Shown: piece after piece, positions 1 through 6,528 of the stretch | How positions within the stretch are numbered: position 1 is the first letter of the stretch | Layout: each line of letters begins with the position of its first letter | Source of the DNA: Lawsonibacter sp. | GTDB lineage: Bacteria; Bacillota; Clostridia; Oscillospirales; Oscillospiraceae | DNA: 15,744 nucleotides | Assembly (NCBI GenBank): GCA_022798855.1 | Contig: JAAWNI010000018.1 | Location: 1 to 15,744, forward strand | Reading direction: 5' to 3' | Notes under the pieces: model-generated | Seen by the model: the letters and a program-made list of their open reading frames with translations, nothing else | The model's database searches: none | What the model was told of the DNA's origin: nothing | Program-made: the position numbers and the translations under genes

Positions 1-153
1 GGCAGGGCCGGTGGGGCCAGCGGGGCCGGCGGGGCCCTGGGCACCTGTCGCGCCAGTGGCTCCCGTTGCACCGGCAGGGCCGGTGGGGCCAGCGGGGCCG
101 GCGGGGCCCTGAGCACCCGTCGCACCAGTTGCGCCAGTGGCTCCGGTTGCGCC
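1..153. repeat. 72-bp tandem DNA repeat inside the collagen-like gene
   Basis: The stretch 1-72 recurs from 73 with few substitutions; the second copy carries about 9 extra bases (one more Gly-X-X triplet), giving 73-153. The unit is a multiple of 9, so copy number can change without breaking the Gly-X-X frame. More copies probably lie beyond the window edge. Confidence 0.8.
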
Positions 154-504
154 CGTAGCGCCATTAGTGCCAGCGGGCCCGGGAATCCCCTGCGGCCCGG
201 TGGGGCCAGTCGCGCCGTTCGGGCCAGGATAACCCTGAGGACCGGTCGGGCCTGTTGGGCCCACAGCAGGAGGATAGGGTGGGTAGGGACCAGGACCTGG
301 TCCGGGGCAGCAGGGAGGAACAGGCGGCAGGCAGGGCGTAGAACAGCCGCTGTTGCAGCCGCAGCCGGTATTGCATCCACTATTGCAGCCGGTGTTGCAG
401 CCGCACCCGGTATTACACCCGGTATTGCAGCCGTAGCCGCTCAAGTGGGCCACAACGCCGTCCCGGCCGCTCTGTTCCCAATCAGAAGCATAGTATCGTT
501 TCAT
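1..504 (-). CDS. Cys-rich collagen-like (Gly-X-X) surface protein, C-terminus outside the window
   Basis: Open reading frame from ATG at 504 leftwards past the window edge; 168 codons visible. An AAAGGAG site (511-517) lies 6 nt before the ATG. After MKRYYASDWEQSG comes a Cys-rich block (about residues 25-57) built from C-N-T-G-C and G-C-G-C units, then a Pro/Gly/Tyr linker (about 58-80), then uninterrupted Gly-X-X triplets (GPTGPTGPQG..., later GATGAT and GPAGPAGPT) to the edge. The triplets are the collagen triple-helix repeat; Thr-rich Gly-X-Thr triplets of this kind are glycosylated in Bacillus BclA. No signal peptide is visible, as in exosporium or spore-coat proteins, and a weak SigK-like promoter lies upstream. 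I infer a spore-surface filament protein. The Cys block could crosslink or anchor it. A cell-surface or phage-tail collagen-like protein is an alternative; the C-terminal domain would decide. Confidence 0.88.
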   Translation of the reverse strand, partial: MKRYYASDWEQSGRDGVVAHLSGYGCNTGCNTGCGCNTGCNSGCNTGCGCNSGCSTPCLPPVPPCCPGPGPGPYPPYPPAVGPTGPTGPQGYPGPNGATGPTGPQGIPGPAGTNGATGATGATGATGATGAQGPAGPAGPTGPAGATGATGATGAQGPAGPAGPTGPA

Positions 505-532
505 AACGCGCTCCTTTAACTTCAGAGAGTGT

Positions 533-547
533 TGTGGCTGTGCCACA
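533..547. repeat. 15-bp inverted repeat in the divergent collagen-gene/small-operon promoter region
   Basis: TGTGGC-TGT-GCCACA is a perfect 6-bp dyad with a 3-base spacer. It sits just downstream of the candidate start site of the collagen-like gene. It could be a regulator site or an mRNA leader hairpin; the sequence alone does not decide. Confidence 0.4.
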
Positions 548-550
548 CAC

Positions 551-578
551 CATACTATGTACCGCCCTTTAATCTGTG
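551..578 (-). promoter_or_regulatory. candidate SigK-type promoter for the collagen-like gene
   Basis: On the minus strand, CACA (575-578) is followed after 15 nt by CATAGTATG (551-559). This is close to the SigK pattern mACm-16-CATAnnnTA, with one -10 mismatch and a spacer one base short. Late mother-cell expression would suit a spore-surface protein. Weak on its own. Confidence 0.3.
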
Positions 579-579
579 C

Positions 580-609
580 TTTACAGCAAGGGCCCCCGCC
601 TGATATAAT
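580..609 (+). promoter_or_regulatory. sigma-A promoter for the 88-aa/65-aa operon
   Basis: TTTACA (580-585), 18-nt spacer, TATAAT (604-609). Transcription should start near 616, leaving a short leader before the ribosome site at 628-634. Its position rules out the upstream in-frame TTG at 609, whose first base is the last base of the -10 box. Confidence 0.7.
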
Positions 610-644
610 TGGTGGTAACCACAATACAAGGAGGTATCTCTTCA

Positions 645-911
645 TTGAATTCCATAGATATCCCCACGCTCCTCTTCTGGGAAAATGGGAACAGCTGGTA
701 TGGCAGCCAGGGCGGCGCGCGGTTCTTTATCAAGCCTGAATCCCCCGGAGAGGGGCAGGAAAAACAGCTGGCCGTTCAGTTCTGGCGGGGTCCGTTATCC
801 ATGGCGCTGAGCGAAATTCTGGCCACCGCCTCTTTTCCCATTACGGAGGAGGGCCTGGCCCAGCTTTCCGCCTGGCTGGAGGAGCGGGCGGCGGAATCAG
901 CCGCCGTTTGA
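645..911 (+). CDS. small soluble protein of unknown function (88 aa)
   Basis: I place the start at TTG 645 because AAGGAGG (628-634) lies 10 nt before it, whereas the in-frame TTG at 609 overlaps the -10 box and could not be in the transcript. The protein begins MNSIDIPTLLFWENGNSWYG and has no signal peptide or membrane segment. The N-terminal half is rich in aromatics and Gly (NSWYGSQGGARFFIKP) and looks like beta structure; the C-terminal part (about 48-88) looks helical and ends in an acidic, Ala-rich tail. I do not recognise the family. It is followed at once by a small membrane protein whose start lies 2 nt after its stop, so the two are probably made together. Confidence 0.7.
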   Translation: MNSIDIPTLLFWENGNSWYGSQGGARFFIKPESPGEGQEKQLAVQFWRGPLSMALSEILATASFPITEEGLAQLSAWLEERAAESAAV

Positions 912-913
912 AG

Positions 914-1111
914 ATGGAAATACACAAAATGGTGGGGAATTTTCCACCGCTTTGGCCCATTGACATCTTTCTTGTGATTGGCCTTGTGGCCAGCCACTTT
1001 TTAAGCAACAACTTTGGCTTTGCCCTGACCATATGCAGCCTTCTGGTCGTGCTGCTCATGTCCCTCATCTGCTTCTTTTTCTACCTCTCCCAAAAGCTCC
1101 AGCACGACTGA
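914..1111 (+). CDS. small two-helix membrane protein (65 aa)
   Basis: Begins at ATG 914, 2 nt after the stop of the 88-aa gene; a TTG at 908 overlapping that stop is an alternative. No clear ribosome site precedes it, so translation is probably coupled to the upstream gene. Two hydrophobic segments are visible, about residues 17-35 (IDIFLVIGLVASHFL) and 38-60 (FALTICSLLVVLLMSLICFF), joined by a very short turn: a helical hairpin with a short charged tail (QKLQHD). Family not recognised. A terminator follows directly. Confidence 0.65.
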   Translation: MEIHKMVGNFPPLWPIDIFLVIGLVASHFLSNNFGFALTICSLLVVLLMSLICFFFYLSQKLQHD

Positions 1112-1120
1112 AACAAAACA

Positions 1121-1142
1121 GGGCCCGCCGGATGGCGGGCCC
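1121..1142. terminator. bidirectional intrinsic terminator
   Basis: GGGCCCGCC-GGAT-GGCGGGCCC, a perfect 9-bp stem with a 4-base loop. It is followed by an A/T-rich run on the plus strand and by TGTTTTGTTT on the minus strand, so it can end both the small plus-strand operon and the convergent minus-strand operon ending with the aminopeptidase. Confidence 0.85.
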
Positions 1143-1154
1143 CAATCATTTATT

Positions 1155-2570
1155 TTATACCGCTTCAAAAACCGCCTTCATGCCCTTAAAGGTCATATAG
1201 CAGTCCAGCTTGCCCACCGTCTCGAAGGGGGCGTGCATGGACAGGACGGGCACTCCGGCGTCCAGGGTGTCGATATTCCGCTCGGCCATATAGGCGGCCA
1301 CGGTGCCGCCGCCGCCGGCGTCCACCTTGCCCAGCTCGGCCATCTGCCACACCACATTGGCGCTGTCCAGAACGCGGCGCGCCTTGGCCACCACCTCGGC
1401 GGAGGCATCGGAGGCCCCGGACTTGCCCCGGGCTCCGGTGTACTTGCACAGCCCCATGCCGTAGTTCACGAAGGCGCTGTTGCGTTTCTCATAGACGTCG
1501 GCGAAATTGGGGTCATAGGCGGCGGTGACGTCGGCGGACAGGCAGAAGGAGTTCTCAAAGCAGGCCCGCAGGGGGACGCCCTGGGCCTGGCACAGGTCCT
1601 CCATAAAGGTGTCGAAGGCGGCGGACTTCATGCCGGTGACCCCCTCGGAGCCGATCTCCTCCTTGTCGGCCAGCATGCACACGGCGGTGTACTCGGGGGC
1701 GGTGAGCTGGAGGATGGCGGCCAGGCAGGCGTAGGCGCACACCCGGTCGTCGTGGCCGTAGGCCCCGATGAGGGAGCGGTCGAAGCCGATGTCGCAGGCG
1801 TTGAAGGCGGGGACGACAGACAGCTCGGCGGAGATAAAGTCCTCCTCGGTGATGCCGTATTTCCGGTTGAGCAGCTCCAAGGCGGCCAGCTTCACCCGGT
1901 CCTTGCCCTCGTCCTCCTCCAGGGGGCGGCTGCCCACCAGGATGTTCAGGCTCTCAGCGGGGATGGCCTCCCCCAGGGGCTTTTTGGACTGTTCCACCCC
2001 CAGGTGGGGCAGCAGGTCGCCGATGGTGAACAGGGGGTCGCCCTGGCCGTTGCCCACCGACACCCGGATGGCCTGTCCGGTTTTCAGAACGACCACCCCG
2101 TGGAGCTCCAGAGGGATGGTTACCCACTGGTATTTGCGGATGCCTCCGTAGTAGTGGGTCTTCAAATAGGCCAGCTCCTCCGCCTCATAGAGGGGGTTCT
2201 GTTTCAGGTCCAGCCGGGGGGAGTCGATATGGGCGGCGCCGATGTTGGCCCCCTGGTCCAGGGGCTTCTTGCCGATGACCGCCAGGGTGATGGCCTTGCC
2301 CCGGTTCACCCGGTAGACCTTGTCCCCCGGTTTCAGCTCCGCCCCCCGGACGTAGGGCCGAAAACCGGCGTTCTCCGCCAGGGCGATGGTCCGGTCCACG
2401 CACTCCCGCTCGGTCTTGCCCGCGTCCAGGAACTGCTTGTAGCCGGTACAGTAGGCCTCCATGGCCTCCATGTCGCCGGGAACCAGCCGGTCGTAGCCGT
2501 TCTTCTTGTCGTAGAGCAAAGCCTTGCGCAGCTGCTCCCCTCGGGTCTGTTCTTTCAGTTCGTCACTCAT
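1155..2570 (-). CDS. M18-family zinc aminopeptidase
   Basis: 471 aa, normal length for the M18 (aspartyl aminopeptidase I) family. These are cytosolic dinuclear metallopeptidases that remove N-terminal residues from peptides. Metal-site motifs are in order: AHIDSPRLDLK (His114), YGHDDRV (Asp274/275), DKEEIGSEG (Glu304/305 with the catalytic Glu), SADVTAAYDPNF (Asp347) and MHAPFETVGKLD (His446). Together these are diagnostic of M18. No signal peptide. AAAGGAGG lies 7 nt upstream of the ATG. It is the last gene of the minus-strand run, 24 nt behind coaE, and is followed by the shared terminator at 1121-1142. Substrate preference (acidic or broader) cannot be read from the sequence, so I give no symbol. 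Confidence 0.95.
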   Translation of the reverse strand: MSDELKEQTRGEQLRKALLYDKKNGYDRLVPGDMEAMEAYCTGYKQFLDAGKTERECVDRTIALAENAGFRPYVRGAELKPGDKVYRVNRGKAITLAVIGKKPLDQGANIGAAHIDSPRLDLKQNPLYEAEELAYLKTHYYGGIRKYQWVTIPLELHGVVVLKTGQAIRVSVGNGQGDPLFTIGDLLPHLGVEQSKKPLGEAIPAESLNILVGSRPLEEDEGKDRVKLAALELLNRKYGITEEDFISAELSVVPAFNACDIGFDRSLIGAYGHDDRVCAYACLAAILQLTAPEYTAVCMLADKEEIGSEGVTGMKSAAFDTFMEDLCQAQGVPLRACFENSFCLSADVTAAYDPNFADVYEKRNSAFVNYGMGLCKYTGARGKSGASDASAEVVAKARRVLDSANVVWQMAELGKVDAGGGGTVAAYMAERNIDTLDAGVPVLSMHAPFETVGKLDCYMTFKGMKAVFEAV

Positions 2571-2594
2571 GGAAATGACCTCCTTTTGCTTTCA

Positions 2595-3197
2595 TTATAA
2601 TGATTGTGTGTAGATTGGCTCCAAAAATTCCTGGGCCTTTCGCGCGAATTCCTCCGCTGAGGCGCAGTCATTCATTAAAACATAGTCACAGTTCTCCATA
2701 AAATATTCGTCCGGCTTCTGGGCCTTGACTCGGGCCCAGGCGTACTCCTCCGAAACGCCCTCCCGGGCCATGATGCGGCGCACCCGCACCTCCGGCGGAG
2801 CCAGGACGGCCACCGTGATATCGCACACCTCCCGCAGGGGGCTCTCCAGCAGGGCGATGGCGTCCACAGCGGTGAGCACCCTCCCCTGCTTCTGGTACTC
2901 CTCGATCAGCTCGCGGGCGCAGGAGGCCACCGCCTTCTGGGTGATGGCGTTGAGCCGCTCCAGCTTGTCCGGGTCGCCAAAGACGATGCCCCCCAGCTTC
3001 TTCCGGTCGATTTTTCCTCCGCTGTCCCGCAAAGGCCCAAAGGCTTTTTCCAGCTGGTCCGGCAGGACCGTGCCATACTCCAGCATCCCGTGGTACACCT
3101 CGTCGCAGTCGATCACTCCGCCGGCCAGATTTCCAACCTCCTCCAAGAGGGTGGTTTTCCCCGCCCCGGTGGGGCCGGTGATGCCGATAACCGTCAT
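2595..3197 (-). CDS. coaE: dephospho-CoA kinase
   Basis: 200 aa. Catalyses ATP-dependent 3'-phosphorylation of dephospho-CoA, the last step of CoA synthesis. The P-loop GPTGAGKT is at residues 8-15, followed by the dephospho-CoA-binding DCDEVYH segment, the IVFGDPDKLERLNAITQ region typical of CoaE, the VDAIALLES strand and the RIMAREGVSEEYA lid. Start chosen at ATG 3197 because AAAGGAGG sits 5 nt before it and the conserved MTVIGITGPTGAGK begins there; the frame stays open upstream but that part overlaps the preceding gene. It lies 11 nt after the polytopic membrane protein gene, so it is co-transcribed with it. The first P-loop glycine is followed by Pro where many CoaE proteins have GLTGGIGSGKS; this remains a valid Walker A. 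Confidence 0.93.
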   Translation of the reverse strand: MTVIGITGPTGAGKTTLLEEVGNLAGGVIDCDEVYHGMLEYGTVLPDQLEKAFGPLRDSGGKIDRKKLGGIVFGDPDKLERLNAITQKAVASCARELIEEYQKQGRVLTAVDAIALLESPLREVCDITVAVLAPPEVRVRRIMAREGVSEEYAWARVKAQKPDEYFMENCDYVLMNDCASAEEFARKAQEFLEPIYTQSL

Positions 3198-3208
3198 AAT
3201 TACCTCCT

Positions 3209-3976
3209 TTACAGCTGGTTCCACGCCGGGTTTTCCCGCTCCATCCGCCGCTTCCACAGCCGGCTTCTCAGACGTCCGGCCCAGAACAGGTTTGCTGCCG
3301 GGACCCACAACAGCAGGGAATACCGGCCCGCCAGGTCTGGCTCCTCCCGTCTGGCCAGCCGCAGGCCCCGCCAGAACATCAGGCTCTGGGCCAGGTGGAG
3401 GGCCAGCAGGGCCGCCAGCACTCCGCCCAGCCCGCCGTAGTCGAAAATACTGCCGTTCTGGGCCATCAGCTCCCCTAAAATAATCACAATCACAAATCCG
3501 AACACCGTCACCAGGAACACCGCGCCCCCCAGCAGGTTCAGCCAGAGCACCTCCGGGATGGCCAGCTCACAGCCCCGCTCCAGCAGCAGCTCCGCCCGGT
3601 GCAGCGGGGGCCCAGCCTGTCCGCCGGGCCCTCTCAGCAGGCAGTTCCCCAGCAGCAGGAGGAACATGTAAAAGCAGAGGTGCACCTCCAGCGGAAACGC
3701 TTCGCCGAACAGGTCTTCCCGATACAGCAGTTCGCCGCTGCCCATGGCGGCGGGCAGCAGCAGGCCCGCCAGCAGCTTTCCAACACTCCCGTGGAGGTTG
3801 GCGCGGCCCGTCCGGTCCAGCAGCAGCAGGGCCAGCCACAGAGCGGACAGCCCCCAGGCCCCCGGCCCCAGGCTGACAGCCGCCAGCGCGGGCCCCATCA
3901 AAAACGATGTCATCAACACCGACACCACATGGGCCCCGTCATAGAAAAACCGGCCAATGGTCAAAACCACGTCCAC
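3209..3976 (-). CDS. polytopic membrane protein of unknown function
   Basis: 255 aa from a GTG start at 3976, chosen because AAAGGAG (3985-3991) lies 8 nt upstream; longer in-frame starts at 4030 and 4006 lack a usable ribosome site. About six or seven hydrophobic segments are visible (roughly residues 17-35, 38-53, 66-78, 97-114, 146-168, 182-204, 218-233), with a basic C-terminal tail (RLRSRLWKRRMEREN). I recognise no catalytic or transport motif. It is 11 nt upstream of coaE and follows the sua5 gene on the same strand. This may only reflect an operon of convenience; no function is proposed. Confidence 0.78.
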   Translation of the reverse strand: MDVVLTIGRFFYDGAHVVSVLMTSFLMGPALAAVSLGPGAWGLSALWLALLLLDRTGRANLHGSVGKLLAGLLLPAAMGSGELLYREDLFGEAFPLEVHLCFYMFLLLLGNCLLRGPGGQAGPPLHRAELLLERGCELAIPEVLWLNLLGGAVFLVTVFGFVIVIILGELMAQNGSIFDYGGLGGVLAALLALHLAQSLMFWRGLRLARREEPDLAGRYSLLLWVPAANLFWAGRLRSRLWKRRMERENPAWNQL

Positions 3977-4001
3977 AGATACCACTCCTTTCCATGCTTC
4001 C

Positions 4002-4030
4002 AGCATAGCGGAAGGAGGGGCGGCGCGCAA
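4002..4030 (-). promoter_or_regulatory. weak candidate promoter for the membrane protein-coaE-peptidase genes
   Basis: On the minus strand TTGCGC (4025-4030), 17-nt spacer, TATGCT (4002-4007), ahead of the ribosome site at 3985-3991. Both boxes are poor matches; only the spacing is good. It could give internal initiation after sua5. Confidence 0.3.
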
Positions 4031-4069
4031 TAGCTTTTGGATAGTCGGTCGTTTTTGGGGGATAAGTGG

Positions 4070-5170
4070 TCAAACTTCTATGATATGGAAGCCCGCCGCC
4101 TTGTTCAGCCGGTTGGCCACCGCCAGGCCGATGCCGCCGTCGCCGGGGCACTGGGCCCAGATGCGCTTGACGTCGGTGCCGTCCATGGCCCGCAGGGCGT
4201 CGAAGAGCCGCCGGGCCTGCTCCCCCTGGTCGGTGGCTGGCCCCAGGCTTATGACGGGCCTTTCCGTGGGGCCCTCCGCAAACATAGGAAGGAACTCCTC
4301 AAAGCAGATCACCCCGTCCCAGCGGGTGTGGGACAGGTGCTCCCGGATGTAGGCCGCCCCCCGCTCCGGGTCGCCCCTCACGGCCACCACCGGGGCCTTG
4401 GGGGCGTAATGGCGGTACTTCATGCCGGGGGCCCGGGGCTTCTCCCCCGCTTCCATCTGCCGGGTGACGGCGGGGTCCACCGCCACCTCCCCCAGCACCT
4501 CCCGGAGCTGCTCCAGGGTAACGCCGCCGGGGCGCAGCAGCCGGGGCGGGCGGCAGGTCAGGTCAAGGATGGTGGACTCCACCCCCACCGCGCAGGGCCC
4601 GCCGTCCAGAATGGCGGGGATCTTCCCCTCCATATCCTCCAGCATATGCCGGGCGGTGGTGGGGCTGGGCCTGCCCGAGGTGTTCCCGGAGGGGGCGGCG
4701 ATGGGGGTCTGGGCCAGCCGGATCACCTCCCGGCACAGCGGATGGGCGGGGCAGCGCATCCCCACCGTGTCCAGACCGGCGGTGGCCGCGTCTGGGATGA
4801 CGCGGGGGCCGAAGTGGGTGTAGGAGCACACCGGGCCGTTTTTCAGCTCCTCCAGCTCCTGGGGGGTGCGTCTTTTGCACTTGAGGATCATGGTCAGCGG
4901 CCCCGGCCAGAAGGCTTCCGCCAGCCGGTAGGCCATATCCGGGATGTCCTCGCAGTACCGCTCCAGCCAGCCGGCGCTCCAGATGTGGAGGATCAGCGGG
5001 TTGTCCTGGGGCCGGCCCTTGGCCTGGAAAATCTGCCCCACCGCCATGGGGTTCAGGCCGTCCGCCCCCAGGCCGTACACCGTCTCGGTGGGAATGCCCA
5101 GCAGGCCGCCGCCCTTCAAAATCCCGGCGGCTTTTTCCACCTCAGCCGGGCTGAGAATCTGTGTTTTCAT
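4070..5170 (-). CDS. threonylcarbamoyl-AMP synthase, Sua5 type
   Basis: 366 aa; makes L-threonylcarbamoyladenylate from Thr, bicarbonate and ATP for the universal t6A37 tRNA modification. The YrdC domain shows PTETVYGLGADG (27-38), KGRPQDNPL (51-59), PSGNTSGRPSPT (160-171), GVESTILDL (196-204) and RPGG (213-216). The linker APGMKYRHYAP (247-257) and a C-terminal Rossmann-like domain (258-366) make it Sua5/YwlC rather than the short TsaC form. Odd: residues about 98-123 contain an extra Glu/Lys-rich stretch of roughly 20 aa, where B. subtilis YwlC goes straight to the VTAGLETVAIR strand. The gene starts inside the upstream 98-aa gene (29-nt overlap) with no good ribosome site, implying translational coupling. 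A prfA-sua5 neighbourhood is common in Firmicutes. The usual symbols are sua5, tsaC or ywlC. Confidence 0.95.
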   Translation of the reverse strand: MKTQILSPAEVEKAAGILKGGGLLGIPTETVYGLGADGLNPMAVGQIFQAKGRPQDNPLILHIWSAGWLERYCEDIPDMAYRLAEAFWPGPLTMILKCKRRTPQELEELKNGPVCSYTHFGPRVIPDAATAGLDTVGMRCPAHPLCREVIRLAQTPIAAPSGNTSGRPSPTTARHMLEDMEGKIPAILDGGPCAVGVESTILDLTCRPPRLLRPGGVTLEQLREVLGEVAVDPAVTRQMEAGEKPRAPGMKYRHYAPKAPVVAVRGDPERGAAYIREHLSHTRWDGVICFEEFLPMFAEGPTERPVISLGPATDQGEQARRLFDALRAMDGTDVKRIWAQCPGDGGIGLAVANRLNKAAGFHIIEV

Positions 5171-5438
5171 CTTTGGATTTCACCAGCTTTTCTTTTCGGG
5201 CACGCCTCCACCACAGGAGGGCGGCCATCAGGCAGGACAGGAGAACCAGCAGGGCGAGGACAAACAGCCCCAGCGCAAAAGCGTCCTCCTCCACATAGGG
5301 GTTCTCCTCCACCCCGTATTTTTCCAGATAGCGCCCCAGCTCCCACCACTTTCCGGCGCAGGCCAGCGCCAGCAGGCCGGTACAGGCGGCGGACAGCCAC
5401 AGGAGGAAATAGGCTCCATCGAGCAGCCATTTTTTCAC
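5142..5438 (-). CDS. small two-helix membrane protein (98 aa)
   Basis: Starts at GTG 5438 with a 4-nt GTGA overlap onto the stop of the HAD phosphatase gene, and runs 29 nt into sua5. That placement in a chain of overlapping genes is the main evidence that it is real. Hydrophobic segments are at about residues 9-28 (AYFLLWLSAACTGLLALACA) and 53-76 (AFALGLFVLALLVLLSCLMAALLW). Between them is an acidic loop (KYGVEENPYVEEDA); after them a strongly basic stretch (RRARKEKLVKSK). By the positive-inside rule the tail is cytosolic and the loop outside. Family unknown. A second start reading in another frame (5430, 87 aa) is a shadow. Confidence 0.72.
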   Translation of the reverse strand: MKKWLLDGAYFLLWLSAACTGLLALACAGKWWELGRYLEKYGVEENPYVEEDAFALGLFVLALLVLLSCLMAALLWWRRARKEKLVKSKDENTDSQPG

Positions 5439-6088
5439 CTCAGAATCAACTCCGCCAGCTCCTGGGCATCCTCCGCCACATAGTCCGCCCCCTCGCCCTC
5501 CAGCTCCTGGCGGGTGCGGAAGCCCCACAGCACGCCGCAGCCGGCAAGGCCGCCGTTTTTGGCGGTGCGTATGTCCACATTGCTGTCCCCCACAAAGAGG
5601 GTGTCCGCCGGGGACGCCCCCAGCTCCTCCATCAGGCGGCGGAGCAGGGTGGGGTCGGGCTTGACGGGCAGGCCGGGCAAAGCCCCCTGGACCCGGTGGA
5701 ACAGGCCGGGGTAGTACCGCTCCACCACCGGCTGGGCGGCCTCGTGGGGCTTGTTGGACAGGACGGCCAGCACCACCCCCGCCTCCTTCAGCCGCCGGAC
5801 CACCTCCGGAACCCCGGGGTAGGCGGTGGTCTTGTCGGACTTGTGGGCGTTGTACCGCAGGGTGAACTCCTCCAGCGTCTGGCGGCGCAGCTCCTCGGTG
5901 AGCTCCGTCCCGGCGGGGGCCACCCGCTCCAGCAGCTTGGGGGCGCCGTTGCCCACAAAGTATTTGAACTCCTCCACCGTGTGGACGGGCCAGCCGTGGA
6001 GGGCGCACACCCAGTTGGCGGCGCCGGCCAGGTCCTCCAGGGTGTTGAGGAGGGTGCCGTCCAGGTCAAAAATAACATTTTTGTACAT
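5435..6088 (-). CDS. HAD-superfamily phosphatase, phosphoglycolate phosphatase-like
   Basis: 217 aa, the usual length for Gph/PpaX-type HAD hydrolases with a helical cap. Motif I is DLDGTLLNT (nucleophile Asp8, acid/base Asp10), motif II is LSNK (Ser111), motif III is the Lys in VKPDP (Lys143), and motif IV is GDSNVDIRTA (Asp168, Asp172). The cap domain lies between motif I and about residue 85. GGAGG lies 7 nt before ATG 6088. Closest by feel to phosphoglycolate phosphatase or pyrophosphatase PpaX, cytosolic; the true substrate is not readable. It opens a chain of overlapping genes (98-aa membrane protein, then sua5). A palindromic repeat separates it from the 85-aa gene upstream. Confidence 0.9.
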   Translation of the reverse strand: MYKNVIFDLDGTLLNTLEDLAGAANWVCALHGWPVHTVEEFKYFVGNGAPKLLERVAPAGTELTEELRRQTLEEFTLRYNAHKSDKTTAYPGVPEVVRRLKEAGVVLAVLSNKPHEAAQPVVERYYPGLFHRVQGALPGLPVKPDPTLLRRLMEELGASPADTLFVGDSNVDIRTAKNGGLAGCGVLWGFRTRQELEGEGADYVAEDAQELAELILR

Positions 6089-6154
6089 TCTAAGTCCTCC
6101 ATATGCAGGGCGCGGCCGCCTGGCACGCCGTTTTCCGGAATCAGCGGAATTTTT

Positions 6155-6186
6155 ACGGCGCGCCGGGGTCGTCGCGCCCTACAAAG
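6155..6186. repeat. 32-bp palindromic repeat, intergenic copy
   Basis: The stretch from ACGGCGCGCC to CCCTACAAAG matches 9474-9505 at 30 of 32 positions. Read on the minus strand it contains GGCGCG...CGCGCC, which can form a hairpin, and the self-complementary CGGCGCGCCG. It abuts the stop of the 85-aa gene. It looks like a REP-type dispersed element. Confidence 0.75.
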
Positions 6187-6444
6187 TCACTCGTAGACGC
6201 CGATCTCCATGCAGCCGATCTCCACGGTGGTGTCCCGGGGGAACTCCGCCCGCTGGAGGTAGGCCTTCACCGCCATCTGGGCGTGCTTGGGGTTGGCCCG
6301 CTCGTCCTCCAGGTCCAGGTCGATCCGCCCGGACTCGCCGCCGCAGACGGAACCCACATCCTCCAGCACCTCGTTCAGCTCCCCCACCACGTCGTGGAGG
6401 TCCTTCCCCTCCGGAAGGGATTTGTAATGAATATACATTTCCAT
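6187..6444 (-). CDS. small acidic protein of unknown function (85 aa)
   Basis: Start set at ATG 6444, with AAAGGAG 9 nt upstream; the longer frame from 6510 would translate through palindromic repeat DNA and is rejected. The protein begins MEMYIHYKSLPEG, is acidic (GRIDLDLEDERANPK), has no membrane segment or signal peptide, and alternates strand-like and helical stretches. Family not recognised. It lies between prfA and the HAD phosphatase, on the same strand, with palindromic repeats on both sides. Confidence 0.72.
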   Translation of the reverse strand: MEMYIHYKSLPEGKDLHDVVGELNEVLEDVGSVCGGESGRIDLDLEDERANPKHAQMAVKAYLQRAEFPRDTTVEIGCMEIGVYE

Positions 6445-6464
6445 ATTGATATTCTCCTTTGCGC

Positions 6465-6528
6465 TTTGTAGGGCCGCTATGGCAGGCCCCTGAAAATGCG
6501 GACACGGCAAGCCGTGTCTCTACGGCCC
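6465..6528. repeat. palindromic repeat hugging the prfA stop codon
   Basis: Two hairpins in tandem: GGGCC (6471-6475) with GGCCC (6485-6489), and the perfect GACACGGC-AA-GCCGTGTC (6501-6518). The prfA stop codon (6520-6522) touches the second one. On the minus strand the hairpin is followed by GCATTTTC, so it may also act as a weak terminator. The GTAGAGACACGGC core is typical of dispersed bacterial palindromes. Confidence 0.65.

Noticed and set aside
1..200. possible CRISPR-like or satellite array
   Set aside because: The repetition is in-frame Gly-X-X codons with no spacers and continues an open reading frame.
609..644. upstream extension of the 88-aa gene to TTG 609
   Set aside because: The TTG starts on the last base of the TATAAT box, so it would precede the transcript, and the AAGGAGG site would be inside the coding sequence.
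1233..2600. 455-codon plus-strand frame opposite the M18 aminopeptidase
   Set aside because: It is the antisense of a gene with complete M18 motifs, is rich in Gly/His/Val from high-GC third-position bias, and has no ribosome site.
4037..6196. 719-codon plus-strand frame across sua5, the 98-aa gene and the HAD gene
   Set aside because: It runs antisense through three genes with clear motifs. Long open antisense frames are expected at this GC content.
6445..6510. 22-residue N-terminal extension of the 85-aa protein
   Set aside because: It would be encoded by the palindromic repeat after prfA, and AAAGGAG would lie inside the gene. ATG 6444 has a proper ribosome site.
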